A stretch of 64,000 nucleotides of DNA from Tritrichomonas musculus (GCA_039105265.1 JAPFFF010000002.1:2418001-2482000), one strand, 5' to 3'; positions 20,345 to 30,223 are shown, counted from the first letter of the stretch. A program made the numbers and translations. The notes: generated from the sequence alone by a model not told the origin.

Positions 20345-21613
20345 ATGTATAGTAGGTTTAAATCACTACATCCAACCATTGATAATATCACAGATGAACA
20401 GGTACCCATTCCTATCGAATCAGCATTCTTTCTAGAAGATGGGAAGCCCGATAAAGATAAGTTCAATAGGTACTATTTTGATTTCCCCCATGAATGGTGT
20501 ACCGCTAATCGTGGTGAAACTATTATTGGTGTAAGGAATATTAATATGTTGGCTCGAAGAAGGAAATTGGAATTTGATTTGAGAGTTAGGAAATATTTAA
20601 GATGTACATTCGATGACCTCAAAAATAAAAATCCCGATAAGACTAATGATGAGATATATGATATGCTTACAGAAAAACAAAAAGCAGAGGTCTCATCTAA
20701 AATTATCTCATGGCTAGGCACTGAGCACGATTTTAGAAAGCTATTCGACGATGTTGAAAAACAGATTAAACCAAAGTTTGAAGAATATAATAAAAATGCA
20801 ATTACAAAACATAAGATTGCTCTCGATACCATAAAAGATGCGCTAACCAGTTATGGAAAAATATTACAAAGATATTACAAACCGATTACAGGTCCAATTA
20901 ATCTAATTAAAGATGTATATGGTTTCATATTTAAGACTAAAGATGAATATGATGCTGCTGTTAAAGAAATACTAGATTTTAAACGAACCAATGCTGATAA
21001 ATTAATACCGTTATTCCATCAGGACGATATCGATAGAAGTAATAATGATTTACAAATGGATGGATATTATGATTATAATCTAAACACATTCATTGAAACT
21101 TTGTTTTCACCAAATAATGTTAAGATAGAGAATAGTTATATATTTGAAGAACTGCCACCACAAACAGCTGACCAGATAAATAAATTAGATCCAATCAATG
21201 TTGGATTATATTATATTGATTTTAAGATTACATTTAATGAAAGGGAGACCGATTCTAATTACAGAAGATATGATTTCGCCGATGTAATGAATATTGGGTA
21301 CGGACCAAATCAAAATAATCCCCAAAAATACAAAAATGTGTGGCTGAGACGATTAGATTTTTATAACGTTTGGGACCGACAACCATGCAAGATATGTTCA
21401 TCCATTGCTGAACAATCCTCACGTCATTATATAGGAAACAGTGCAGTTGATTTCATACCAATAAAGTATTATAAATTAAACTCCACTGACCAAGGATTTT
21501 GGATTGAGTTTTATTCAGGTCGTCATAATAATATCCCCATTAAGATTCCTCGAAACGAATCATTTTGTATAGAGATGCAATTCCTACCATTTGATAAGAT
21601 GTTATATACATAA
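20345..21613 (+). CDS. Polinton D: conserved 422-aa protein, jelly-roll-like C-terminus
   Basis: Counterpart of A's 438-residue protein. The N-terminal 85 residues (EWCTANRGETIIGVRNINMLARRRKL) and the C-terminal 130 (RRYDFADVMNIGYGP, FYNVWDRQPCKICSSIAEQS, FYSGRHNNIPI) are conserved, while the central helical part varies. It is the first gene inside the left terminus, followed 21 bases later by the integrase. No family recognised; a virion protein is likely from the strand-rich ends. Confidence 0.65.
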   Translation: MYSRFKSLHPTIDNITDEQVPIPIESAFFLEDGKPDKDKFNRYYFDFPHEWCTANRGETIIGVRNINMLARRRKLEFDLRVRKYLRCTFDDLKNKNPDKTNDEIYDMLTEKQKAEVSSKIISWLGTEHDFRKLFDDVEKQIKPKFEEYNKNAITKHKIALDTIKDALTSYGKILQRYYKPITGPINLIKDVYGFIFKTKDEYDAAVKEILDFKRTNADKLIPLFHQDDIDRSNNDLQMDGYYDYNLNTFIETLFSPNNVKIENSYIFEELPPQTADQINKLDPINVGLYYIDFKITFNERETDSNYRRYDFADVMNIGYGPNQNNPQKYKNVWLRRLDFYNVWDRQPCKICSSIAEQSSRHYIGNSAVDFIPIKYYKLNSTDQGFWIEFYSGRHNNIPIKIPRNESFCIEMQFLPFDKMLYT

Positions 21614-21634
21614 GCTAGTTTAATCTAATATCAA

Positions 21635-22717
21635 ATGAGTTATAATACACTTGATGAATTATTTAAAAAATATCCGTGGAAGAGCAAATCTAAATTTGTT
21701 CCGTTAGCCAAACGATATGGTTTCACGGCGAAAGATGCTAACGATTTTCTAGACAAAAATATTGTCCATGATGTTAAGGTACCCAAAGCTAAATATATGC
21801 CAATCGTATCGAAACATTTACACGGATACCAGATGGATACATTTATTAATGAAAAGCATAAGGGAGGTCTCAATTATTTAATGTTCATCAATATTAATAC
21901 GAGGAAGGCATATGCATATCCGTTACAAGGCAAGGGTTCAAAATCCGTTATCAACGCGCTACAATGTTTCATAAAAGATGTACACAATATTTATTCAATA
22001 ACCAGCGACCAAGATGCTGCATATCTATCAAACGAGGTACTTGGTTTTATGAAATCGAACAATATAATATACACCACTACTGAAGACAACAATCATAATG
22101 TACTAGGTATCATTAATCGATTCATGCGAACGATTCGTGATGCTATTGGTGAGAATAGATATATTGATGAAACTGAAATGAATGATTTGATTGATGCGTA
22201 TAACAATACTCCTCATAGGGGATTAGATAATAGAGCTCCTAATGATATAACTAAAGATGATGAATTAACATACATCAATACTAAATCAAGCATCAACCCA
22301 TATGATTTCAAAACAAATGATAGGGTTAGAATTGTATTAGCTGATGAACCATTCTCAAAGAAAAGAAATCGGGTGAGCAAGGAGGCATATATTATTGACT
22401 CGAAATCAGGTAACCAATTCATAATTAAGTCAAAGGATGATTCGATAGATAAGCTCCCGGGTTACCGCTTAATAAAAACCAATAATAATATACCGTTAGC
22501 AAATTCATTGAAGAATGGTAAGCGTGGTATCGTTAATAAAATAATTAGTTATGATGTTAAGAAAAATAAATATAGGGTCGAGTATGAAGGTGGCAAACGT
22601 GATACTATCCCAGCGAAAAATCTTAGGGAGGGTCATCCAATCAAGTTGTCAAATCTTGAACTCGAATATTGGTCTACCAAAAATAATGTTCCTGAATCAA
22701 TCACAAAATGGAGCTAA
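21635..22717 (+). CDS. Polinton D: retroviral-type integrase with chromo/Tudor-like tail, 360 aa
   Basis: rve-type core: GYQMDTFINE near residue 65, INTRKAYAYPLQGKG, TSDQDAAY near 125, then NNHNVLGIINRFMRTIRD and YNNTPHRGL. The C-terminal part has an SH3-like segment (NDRVRIVL) and a GIVNKIISYD...AKNLREG segment resembling a chromo or Tudor fold. Nearly collinear with A's integrase. The ATPase follows 15 bases downstream. Role: insertion of element ends with a 5-base target duplication. Confidence 0.9.
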   Translation: MSYNTLDELFKKYPWKSKSKFVPLAKRYGFTAKDANDFLDKNIVHDVKVPKAKYMPIVSKHLHGYQMDTFINEKHKGGLNYLMFININTRKAYAYPLQGKGSKSVINALQCFIKDVHNIYSITSDQDAAYLSNEVLGFMKSNNIIYTTTEDNNHNVLGIINRFMRTIRDAIGENRYIDETEMNDLIDAYNNTPHRGLDNRAPNDITKDDELTYINTKSSINPYDFKTNDRVRIVLADEPFSKKRNRVSKEAYIIDSKSGNQFIIKSKDDSIDKLPGYRLIKTNNNIPLANSLKNGKRGIVNKIISYDVKKNKYRVEYEGGKRDTIPAKNLREGHPIKLSNLELEYWSTKNNVPESITKWS

Positions 22718-22732
22718 TTTTATTTCACATAA

Positions 22733-23599
22733 ATGAAAACCAATACTAAATCTGTCATTAAAAATGTTGAGAGAGAGATACAAAAAGCTATGCGCAAAAA
22801 TCAAAAAGATATAGAGATGGCTTTGATAAAACCCCTATCACCGGACTATCCATTTAGCACCAACGGAATATATTTCCTAATCGGTAAGCCTGGTGCGGGT
22901 AAATCATATTGGATATGGTCTCATATAATGATTACTGAAAAATTATTTAAGAAACCATATTATAATAAGATAATATTTTGTTCCACGAGTGGGAAGATGG
23001 ATAAGACAGCTGAAGCTTTACATAAAAGTATTAAAACTCCAATACAATATGTGAAGGAGGATGAGTTGATGCCAATCTTACGTAAGCATCTCAAAAGGAA
23101 GGTTAAATATTATGCACTGGTCAAACATGTGTTATCTAAAATGAAAGATACTAATGAGGAGATGGAACGCCTGATTGAAAAACATTCATTACAAGATATC
23201 GATGATAGAATTGTATATATTGCCAACAAATTAGTTCAATATAATACATCATCATATCCATACAATACATTAATTATTCTAGATGATTGTGCGGGAAGTG
23301 ATTTATTGAAGAATGGGAATAGTGAATTCATTAGATTATTGACCAAAACTAGGCATTATAATATCACTTGCATAATGGCGTTTCAAACGATTCGATTTGT
23401 TCATATTAATGCTAAACGTATGGCTACAGATATAATCTGCTACAGTGGATATAGTGAGGAGGATATCACATCATTACTGCAACAAACTAATAATAATTTA
23501 AACACTAAGGATGCGGTCCACCAGTATCTACAACACAGGGAACCCCATGATAAATTGATTCTTAATATAACAGCTGACAAGTATTACTTTGAGTCATAA
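22733..23599 (+). CDS. Polinton D: packaging ATPase (A32/FtsK-HerA type), 288 aa
   Basis: Walker A GKPGAGKSY at about residues 51-59, Walker B LIILDDCAG near 180-188, then KTRHYNITCIMAFQT, the usual strand after Walker B in packaging ATPases. Full family length and open frame. It belongs to the A/D type: A's remnant is nearly identical, while the ATPases of B and C are distinct. Lies in the operon-like block with integrase and small virion genes. Confidence 0.9.
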   Translation: MKTNTKSVIKNVEREIQKAMRKNQKDIEMALIKPLSPDYPFSTNGIYFLIGKPGAGKSYWIWSHIMITEKLFKKPYYNKIIFCSTSGKMDKTAEALHKSIKTPIQYVKEDELMPILRKHLKRKVKYYALVKHVLSKMKDTNEEMERLIEKHSLQDIDDRIVYIANKLVQYNTSSYPYNTLIILDDCAGSDLLKNGNSEFIRLLTKTRHYNITCIMAFQTIRFVHINAKRMATDIICYSGYSEEDITSLLQQTNNNLNTKDAVHQYLQHREPHDKLILNITADKYYFES

Positions 23600-23629
23600 A
23601 CCATATATAAATATTTTTAATACAAGTAA

Positions 23630-24049
23630 ATGGGATTCTTGAAAAAAATAATTAAAAATGGTATTGGATTGGCGGGCAATCAGGTAATGAATATGGCTAA
23701 TAGTGCAACAGGTGGACTGGCTGGGAAGATATTTAACGCAACTGTCAACAAGGTGAATAAAAATAGTGGTATCATTGGCAAGGTTGCTCGAGGATTAGGC
23801 AAGAAATTTTTAAATGATAAGACTCGTGAGAAAATATCCAATATTACAGATACGGCTATTAAATATATTCCTAAGGGGAATGTTAGGACAGCTCTAGAGA
23901 ATATTAATAACGCTGCTCAAGGTAAGTCTAATCATAATATCAAGACTAAATATAATAAGCAATTGGATTCGACTGAACCGGCAAGTGTGCAGGCTAACAT
24001 TAAACCTAAACGTATCAGGACTAAATATGGAAAACGTTTGGGTAAGTAA
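23630..24049 (+). CDS. Polinton D: small basic amphipathic protein, 139 aa
   Basis: N-terminus MGFLKKIIKNGIGLAGNQ is a glycine/lysine-rich amphipathic helix. The middle is glycine/alanine-rich and the C-terminus strongly basic (KPKRIRTKYGKRLGK). Equivalent to the 87- and 108-residue proteins of B and C. Likely a minor virion protein that binds DNA or disrupts membranes (analogy with adenovirus VI/X). Confidence 0.5.
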   Translation: MGFLKKIIKNGIGLAGNQVMNMANSATGGLAGKIFNATVNKVNKNSGIIGKVARGLGKKFLNDKTREKISNITDTAIKYIPKGNVRTALENINNAAQGKSNHNIKTKYNKQLDSTEPASVQANIKPKRIRTKYGKRLGK

Positions 24050-24092
24050 TAGGTGAAAGTTGGTGAAACTATGCTTTTTATTTTTACCATAA

Positions 24093-24704
24093 ATGGCAAA
24101 AAATCTTCGAGGAAGTAAAAGATTGCAAGTTATTCAAAACTGGTTAAATGGGAGAGATGATGATGAATGGGAAGTGTTTCCGTGTAGAACTGAGGGAAAA
24201 TATATCGTGAAACCTCGCAAGGAACCTCATACAAATCGTCACGTTGAACCAATTGTGAAAGATGATGACGAGCCTGTTGATAGTACACCTGAAAACGATA
24301 CCGATGACTCCGTTGATGAATGTGAACATGATGAGCCAACTCCTGACCCGAAACCAATCGTTAGACCTAAAATTAAACGTTCACCTCCAAGAACTCCCTC
24401 TAATAATTATGAATATGATCCAACTATTAATTTAGAGATATTGAATCAATTGAAACTTCTCGGTGAGGAATTCAAAATTAGACGTGAGAAAAAGGAACAG
24501 AAACAATTGATTAAGGAGGTTGTCCAAAAACAAATATCGCGACCGAGGATGCAATATAATTATGAATTCACGGAACCTGAATATAAACAATATCCAAATA
24601 CTCAACCGATTGAATCACCTATGGAATCATCTAATGAGCCCATCGAGCAACCTCAACAAATCTATCCTGTGAGAAGAAATCGAATATTTGCAGATGTCAT
24701 ATAA
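24093..24704 (+). CDS. Polinton D: acidic/proline-rich protein with coiled coil, 203 aa
   Basis: Residues 1-50: a small folded part with WEVFPCRTEGKYIV. Residues 55-105: acidic, Pro/Asp-rich linker. Residues 120-150: lysine/glutamate coiled coil. Positionally it takes the place of the YRITK coiled-coil proteins of B and C, and the Y-I-V/Y-R-I strand may be related. Function unknown; probably capsid-associated. Confidence 0.5.
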   Translation: MAKNLRGSKRLQVIQNWLNGRDDDEWEVFPCRTEGKYIVKPRKEPHTNRHVEPIVKDDDEPVDSTPENDTDDSVDECEHDEPTPDPKPIVRPKIKRSPPRTPSNNYEYDPTINLEILNQLKLLGEEFKIRREKKEQKQLIKEVVQKQISRPRMQYNYEFTEPEYKQYPNTQPIESPMESSNEPIEQPQQIYPVRRNRIFADVI

Positions 24705-24731
24705 TTAAGTGATTATTTTTTATTTCATTAA

Positions 24732-25835
24732 ATGACTTCAAATAAACTCATTTTCCAACTAACTAAGAAAGAAATACTTCAACTACCTGGGTTCGCTGGA
24801 TTGAATAAAATATTGTTACCAAATTTGAAAAATATATTGCGTGCTCATCTCGTGAAAACAAATATATTCAAACGTGGTGTTCGCGTCAATGATTATTTAG
24901 ATTATTGCAAGAAACACAAATTGGATTCTATTCAAATAGATACATCGATTAAACAACCTACTAAATCTAATCGCAAATTGAGTAAAGCTGATATTAACGA
25001 AAAGATTAAACTATACAAAGAATATATTGATGATTATACAGAATTATTGGAGAAGGCGAAATTGAATCCAGCAGCTAAACCAGGTGTTGATGAATGTATG
25101 CACAATATAAATATTTACAAGAATAAGATACAAGAATTGCTTGGCGATAAATATAATAAACCTGAATTGAAAACTATTAATAATGAAATCAATGCATTGC
25201 AAGGAAAAATAGATGATTATTTATACGGTGATAATAAATTGAAAAAGTTATTGTATGAACAGCAAGATGATGAATATGATTTGAATAATAATGCGTTAAC
25301 CGAGGATGAATTAAATGAGACTAGGATTGCTGTTAAACAACGTGCTGCTGAGATATCTGAGCTCAAGAAGAATTTCGTTCCAATGAGTGATGATGAATTT
25401 GATTCTTTATCTAATAAGCTCGAGAAACTACGTGAACATAAACAGCAGATTGAAAATGATATAAACAAATTAATCGAGGAGGATAAAAATAAACGTAAAC
25501 GAGCTAGAAAACCTAAACCTAAATTGACAGATGAACAAAAGAAAGCCAATCGTGAGAAGATGATGAAACGAAGACGTGAGGAGAAAATATTATATAGACC
25601 TAATGCAAATTTATCACGGGAGGAACAATTTGATAAAGAAATATTACTTAGTGAAAGGAAGATTAATGAGTTGGAAAAGACATATGCTCCATATAAAGAT
25701 GATGAGCGATACGCTACAGAATTGCAAAATGAAATAAATAGGTTACGTAATAATATTGATTACGTTAATAAAAAGAAGAAAGCTTATATTGCTGAGAAAA
25801 GTGAAACCAAGAAATCGAGAAGACGAAAGAAGTAA
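24732..25835 (+). CDS. Polinton D: coiled-coil protein sharing its N-terminal module with the polymerase, 367 aa
   Basis: Residues 8-60 (LTKKEILQLPGFAG ... FKRGVRVNDYLDY) match the first 55 residues of D's polymerase (LTKRDILSLPGFAN ... NKRGVCVDDYIRE). The rest is a long charged coiled coil with a basic centre (KNKRKRARKPKPK) and a basic tail. A protein that shares a docking or DNA-binding module with a protein-primed polymerase could be its terminal-protein primer, a scaffold, or a genome-binding core protein; none of these is shown. It precedes the major capsid gene by 22 bases. Confidence 0.6.
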   Translation: MTSNKLIFQLTKKEILQLPGFAGLNKILLPNLKNILRAHLVKTNIFKRGVRVNDYLDYCKKHKLDSIQIDTSIKQPTKSNRKLSKADINEKIKLYKEYIDDYTELLEKAKLNPAAKPGVDECMHNINIYKNKIQELLGDKYNKPELKTINNEINALQGKIDDYLYGDNKLKKLLYEQQDDEYDLNNNALTEDELNETRIAVKQRAAEISELKKNFVPMSDDEFDSLSNKLEKLREHKQQIENDINKLIEEDKNKRKRARKPKPKLTDEQKKANREKMMKRRREEKILYRPNANLSREEQFDKEILLSERKINELEKTYAPYKDDERYATELQNEINRLRNNIDYVNKKKKAYIAEKSETKKSRRRKK

Positions 25836-25857
25836 TTTTTTTATTATATAAAAAGTA

Positions 25858-27435
25858 ATGTTGAACAATGAAGTGATTATGCAAACATCTGCGGATGCAT
25901 GCACCCAGATAGCCTCATATTTTGATACCGTCGATAATTGCATTGCGATGAGTGATACTAATAAACAATATTCGATCAACCCACAGACGAGTTATGGACC
26001 ATCTCCTCCAATCAAAAGTGGCTCGTATACATCTGTAATCATATCACCAAATACTCACAACACGGCTGATTTATACAACGGATTCATTAAGGCAACGATG
26101 GAGATTAAAGTTAATATCGATGATAAGATAGATACAGCAAATGTTGGCGATTATAGTTTCAATAATATATGGTATGGATTTAAAGATGCACGCGATGCTA
26201 TCGAGAAGTATGAAATTGTAGCAAATGGTATCACCATATATACACAAAATTATGGCTGTGAAGAATCATTTCTTACAGCTTGTTGTTCCAACGAAACCAC
26301 GAAGAGGGCAGATATTTATTCGAAAACTAGGCATAAAGATGTATGGAGACAGAATGAAGGGTGCCGCTGCGGTTTCGTAGTTTACTGGACTAAAGATAGG
26401 ACCGAAGCTACTGGTACGATTAATTTGAAGATAGATTTGAGGAGATTCTTGCCGATATCTAACATTAAATATCTCCCTGCGTTTGCAGGCAAAATAGAAC
26501 TGCGATTATATTTCTCATGCGCGGGATTAGTATATTGTCCATGTGGACCTGATGAAAATTTGATCAATAATCCTGGTAAGTATTCAAAATATACATTTCA
26601 TCCCGTCACGACAGAATTCAAGCAAATAGGTAATCCAATAAGATGTTGGGCGACATCTACAACCGCTAATGGATTATATACATTAAATAATGCTGATAGA
26701 ACAAGTAATGTTATATGGTATGAGGTCAAGGATTGCCTCAGTATTATCCCATGTTTTGGAATTAGTGAGAGTGTTTATAACTCATTGGTTCAACGATATA
26801 GTGATCCATCTCACCCGTTAACATTTCCTACACAAACATTATCTGTATACACGACAACTAATAAACTCGAGCAACCTAATGATAAGACTACCTGTACTAT
26901 CACTCCAAGATTTGTTGATAGTATATTTTGTTTATTCCCGTTGCGTAATACTGATAAAACTGTTTTCAAGAATCCATTATTCAAATCATTCTACATTAAT
27001 GCGGGTGGATATGGCAACATACCTTCGCGACCATTTGGTACAACTGAAGAGTACCCCGAATTCTTGGAATATTGCCAGAATGCAATGAACATGAATGGTG
27101 AGCAGAGTGGTTTCAATAAGGAGGTCGTCAGATCGCTAACCAATTCATATTCATTTAACTCAACGACTGGTTATTATAGTGACGACAGGTCATCGTTTTT
27201 CATTGGTCTCCCAACAGAAACTGATAATACATATCAACAGGGACTCACTTCGCTATCACCTATCAATTTTGAAATGAATATTACTCAAAGTGCGACTGAA
27301 GGTTCATTTGCGAAGAGTGTAGATGCCAACCCACTTTTCTGCTTATTATATGATGCCTCGATTAGTATATTAGTTCAACCAAATGGTATGCCTCCATTGG
27401 TTCGAATTGGTAACTATGATTTAACTACACCATGA
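25858..27435 (+). CDS. Polinton D: major capsid protein, double jelly-roll, 525 aa
   Basis: Aligns with the capsid proteins of B and C in order: GFIKATMEIKVNI, WYGFKDARDAIEKYEIVANG, CEESFLTACCS, RLYFSCAGLVYC, then the second half with FPLRNTDKTVFKNPLFKSFYI. It is rich in Cys compared with the others. Length fits the family. A second in-frame ATG at residue 8 is also possible. It sits in the middle of the rightward block of packaging and virion genes. Confidence 0.75.
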   Translation: MLNNEVIMQTSADACTQIASYFDTVDNCIAMSDTNKQYSINPQTSYGPSPPIKSGSYTSVIISPNTHNTADLYNGFIKATMEIKVNIDDKIDTANVGDYSFNNIWYGFKDARDAIEKYEIVANGITIYTQNYGCEESFLTACCSNETTKRADIYSKTRHKDVWRQNEGCRCGFVVYWTKDRTEATGTINLKIDLRRFLPISNIKYLPAFAGKIELRLYFSCAGLVYCPCGPDENLINNPGKYSKYTFHPVTTEFKQIGNPIRCWATSTTANGLYTLNNADRTSNVIWYEVKDCLSIIPCFGISESVYNSLVQRYSDPSHPLTFPTQTLSVYTTTNKLEQPNDKTTCTITPRFVDSIFCLFPLRNTDKTVFKNPLFKSFYINAGGYGNIPSRPFGTTEEYPEFLEYCQNAMNMNGEQSGFNKEVVRSLTNSYSFNSTTGYYSDDRSSFFIGLPTETDNTYQQGLTSLSPINFEMNITQSATEGSFAKSVDANPLFCLLYDASISILVQPNGMPPLVRIGNYDLTTP

Positions 27436-27485
27436 GTAAATTTTTAAACAATACAACACATTATTTTTGTTTATTTGCATAATAA

Positions 27486-27914
27486 ATGAATAAGTATAAA
27501 AACCCGAATTCAACAACCATCGGTACCACTGGATGTATGTATAATGAATCGACCACTACCAACGAAGATGTTGAGTATAATCATTATGGTATATATTCAA
27601 ATGATAATACTTATGCGGTCACCTTCAATCCTCATATCAATCGACCACCTACGAAAAATATGCCACACTATCCAGTTAGACCACCTTCAACAGATGAGCA
27701 TATGACGCTTACTCAAAATGAACCACCTGTGAGTATGACTGATGGGATGCATTATTTGAACAATGCGACAACACGACCTCCTCCATTACTCCCACCATAT
27801 TTGAATAGACCTCAAGACCTGGCAGCGATTCAAGGATTAGCTAATGAGAGAGATAAAGCAAATTTGATATATAATAAGCCGGCTAATATCAGTTTCAAAA
27901 ATATACATTATTGA
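27486..27914 (+). CDS. Polinton D: proline-rich disordered protein, 142 aa
   Basis: Low-complexity protein rich in Asn, Pro, Thr and Tyr (HINRPPTKNMPHYPVRPPS; TTRPPPLLPPYLNRP). No domain recognised. It lies between the capsid gene and the Cys-pair gene with short gaps, so it is probably a real virion accessory gene. Confidence 0.5.
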   Translation: MNKYKNPNSTTIGTTGCMYNESTTTNEDVEYNHYGIYSNDNTYAVTFNPHINRPPTKNMPHYPVRPPSTDEHMTLTQNEPPVSMTDGMHYLNNATTRPPPLLPPYLNRPQDLAAIQGLANERDKANLIYNKPANISFKNIHY

Positions 27915-27951
27915 GAAATCACATGGTTTATAATATTTTATTTTTGGGGAA

Positions 27952-28482
27952 ATGATCAAGAAAAGAAATAATAATGCAGGTATCAATGCAAACGTTTCAT
28001 TAGAACCATCAGCTGCATCGCAATCAACATCTAATATTAATAATAATATCATCATTAATAAGAGGGATGATGGCAAGGAGGATATCGTCATTACGAGAGA
28101 TATCGATGAGGAGCAACCAGTATCATCCGCTGAGGGCATGGATGTGAGGACTGTTATATTAGAATCATATGCACAAATATTATTGAATCAAGATAAGGCG
28201 TTATTAAGTAATCTCATCTCCAAAAATTGTATCATTGTTCCCATGTCAGCTTTACAAAATATTATCAAAGCAGCTATCCATACTGAACAGGTAGATATAT
28301 ATCTGGATGAAGATATTAAATGTTGTGCAACTAAAGCTAATCAAATTCGCAAAATAGAAGCTATCAAAATTGTTAATGAGAATGGAGAAATTGTAACGGA
28401 TTTCAAGCAGGTCTACAATAAGGAGTATAACGAACTCGTTAACGTATACCATTTATGTCTCAAATACTGCATCAATATGTAA
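27952..28482 (+). CDS. Polinton D: conserved Cys-pair family protein, 176 aa
   Basis: Distant member of the 215/233-residue family of B and C: the C-terminal domain keeps the order of elements (MSALQNIIKAA, VDIYLDEDIKCCATKA, IEAIKIVNENG, YHLCLKYCI) and the cysteines near the DED motif. The N-terminus is disordered. It is directly followed by the structured noncoding locus. Function unknown. Confidence 0.55.
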   Translation: MIKKRNNNAGINANVSLEPSAASQSTSNINNNIIINKRDDGKEDIVITRDIDEEQPVSSAEGMDVRTVILESYAQILLNQDKALLSNLISKNCIIVPMSALQNIIKAAIHTEQVDIYLDEDIKCCATKANQIRKIEAIKIVNENGEIVTDFKQVYNKEYNELVNVYHLCLKYCINM

Positions 28483-28486
28483 AAAT

Positions 28487-28830
28487 AAAAATGCAAAAAC
28501 CAACCCCATAATTGGATGCGTAATGCATTCTCTCGAGGAACCAACATACGTACCCGGGATTATATATCAATCCCCCAAGGAAAATATCTGCATCCAATTA
28601 CAGGAGCTGGTTTGGGTTTGCATTGCCGACAATGCTTCGTATTATCCATAATCCACAAGTAATAGCTTACCACAAGGTGTTTAGTTCGCTAGGGCTCTAT
28701 CACAAATATGGACCGAAAATAATACGAAAAATCGGTATGGCAGCGAATCGAACGCATGCCTGCCGCCGAAGCTGGGAGACATGCTTCATGATCCAACAAC
28801 TATACCAGTTAGCGCTAACACATATATGTT
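28487..28830 (+). ncRNA. Polinton D: structured noncoding locus with tRNA-like boxes
   Basis: Leader AAAAATGCAAAAACC (28487-28501) is identical to C's. A nested stem pairs 28490-28497 with 28617-28624 and 28510-28519 with 28590-28599; its loop starts GTAATGCATTC, where C has GTAGTGCATTC. The stem sequences differ from C's but both pair perfectly, which suggests selection for structure. A further 10-base inverted repeat joins 28636-28645 with 28719-28728. On the minus strand, TAGCGCTAACTGG (28805-28817) and CGTTCGATTC (28745-28754) resemble tRNA A and B boxes. No frame of useful length crosses it. Confidence 0.5.
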
Positions 28831-28961
28831 TTCGATTTACTATTTAAACTGTTCCAACTATATTCCATCATACATATATCGCTATATATACCCAAAATTT
28901 TTTAAAAAATATTTTTTACATCACATGTCCAAAATTATTTTATTTTTTTATCCTAATATAA
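28831..28961. other. AT-rich spacer before the 152-aa gene
   Basis: Mostly A/T with a TTTAAAAAATATTTTTT run. No gene seen; likely the 5' leader and promoter of the next gene. Confidence 0.35.
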
Positions 28962-29420
28962 ATGTCTGTTGATTCAATCGTAGACACTAACAATAACTTC
29001 TACTCACCAACCAAGCTCGTTTCATTTATCAATGATACATATAAGAACAACAAGTTTGTAAAGGCTGTCATCTATTTCGAAGGGGAGAAAGTATTTAAAA
29101 ATAAGTTTGACAAATATTGTTGCAAACCTTTATTCATCACACTCGAATCTAATAATAAGAAAAATAATGTATTTATCAACTATAATAAAATCATTAAATT
29201 GTTTGGGGATTCGATTATAGTATCATTCAACGGTAAATTCGAGAGTAAGGATAATCTATACGTCCTTGTCATAGATTTCACGATGAAAACATATATGGAC
29301 ACTCCATACTATCCATGTCACGTTCTCGAATGTGTCAACAAACATAATATCAAATGTATTCGCGACCAGTTCAAAATTGAATTCGATGATAGCGATATAA
29401 AGGATGATTGCTTCGTATAA
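28962..29420 (+). CDS. Polinton D: unrecognised 152-aa protein
   Basis: Strand-rich small protein (FVKAVIYFEGEKVF; KPLFITLESNN; IIVSFNGKF; YVLVIDFTMKTYM) with a YYPCHVLECV segment. It has some spacing similarity to C's 172-residue protein, which also borders the structured noncoding locus. No family recognised. Confidence 0.5.
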   Translation: MSVDSIVDTNNNFYSPTKLVSFINDTYKNNKFVKAVIYFEGEKVFKNKFDKYCCKPLFITLESNNKKNNVFINYNKIIKLFGDSIIVSFNGKFESKDNLYVLVIDFTMKTYMDTPYYPCHVLECVNKHNIKCIRDQFKIEFDDSDIKDDCFV

Positions 29421-29466
29421 ATATGCGTCGATTATTTTTAAAAAATATTTTTTTCTCGATAAGCAA

Positions 29467-29862
29467 ATGAGTGAATCGCAAGTAGAAAGCCCAACTTTTT
29501 CTAATCAACTTGCATCCGTCACCGGGACAATTGTTAAATCGAAATCGAGTGATGTATTAAATAAGATTGATAACATTGATGATGAACCTGTTGAACCTAC
29601 ATCTAAGAAGCCTCGTGGGCGAAGATGTAAGTATGCTAATGATGACGAGCGACGAGCTGCTAGACGCCAACAGCAACGTGAATATAGATTACGCAAAAAA
29701 TATGAAATGGAGATACTAAGGAGATATGTCGAGGAACATCTTGATGAGCTTGAAGAGGAGGAAGAGGATACCCCGGATGCGGATAATATCGATTGTAGTG
29801 TTAATGAGACAATTAATGAGACACCTGATGATGAACCCTTAGTAGATGACTGCGATAATTAA
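29467..29862 (+). CDS. Polinton D: basic-region DNA-binding-like protein, 131 aa
   Basis: Start chosen at MSESQVESPTF just after a T-rich leader. The centre has an AT-hook-like KKPRGRRCKY followed by an arginine-rich helix (DDERRAARRQQQREYRLRKK) of a type seen in viral and transposon DNA-binding proteins. The C-terminus is very acidic. Probably a DNA-binding or regulatory protein; acidic and basic halves could also make it a core chaperone. Confidence 0.5.
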   Translation: MSESQVESPTFSNQLASVTGTIVKSKSSDVLNKIDNIDDEPVEPTSKKPRGRRCKYANDDERRAARRQQQREYRLRKKYEMEILRRYVEEHLDELEEEEEDTPDADNIDCSVNETINETPDDEPLVDDCDN

Positions 29863-29904
29863 ATAATTACATTTTATCGAACCATATTTTTATTTTTGTT
29901 TAAA

Positions 29905-30223
29905 ATGAGTGATATTAATGACTTCAATTATGATCCAAATGATGACTCATATCCCAAGACCTCACCTCCCAAGAAGCATGGCTCATCAAGTTGCAACCTC
30001 CCTGAGAATAAAACTGTACTAAGCAACATGTTGCTGAAAAGGAGGAAGCTATCGCTAGGGAAGCATTGATTCGTGAATTGAATGCACGTTCAAAAATATT
30101 TAAAGATATAAAGAATAATGGTAAGCTTGCACAATCTGCTAAACAAATCGCAAGGACTAAGAGAAATCTCGAATTGATACATGGTAAACCTGTTAGAATT
30201 ATTAGTATTGAGGAGAACAAATA
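29905..30223 (+). pseudogene. Polinton D: small helical gene, broken
   Basis: Has a normal T-rich leader and ATG, and coding potential for a charged helical protein (ELNARSKIFKDIKNNGK) near its end. It is broken about once. No family recognised. Confidence 0.4.

Noticed and set aside
28623-28972. Two short overlapping frames across D's structured locus
   Set aside because: They cross the paired stems and the tRNA-like boxes, and no residue pattern is shared with C.
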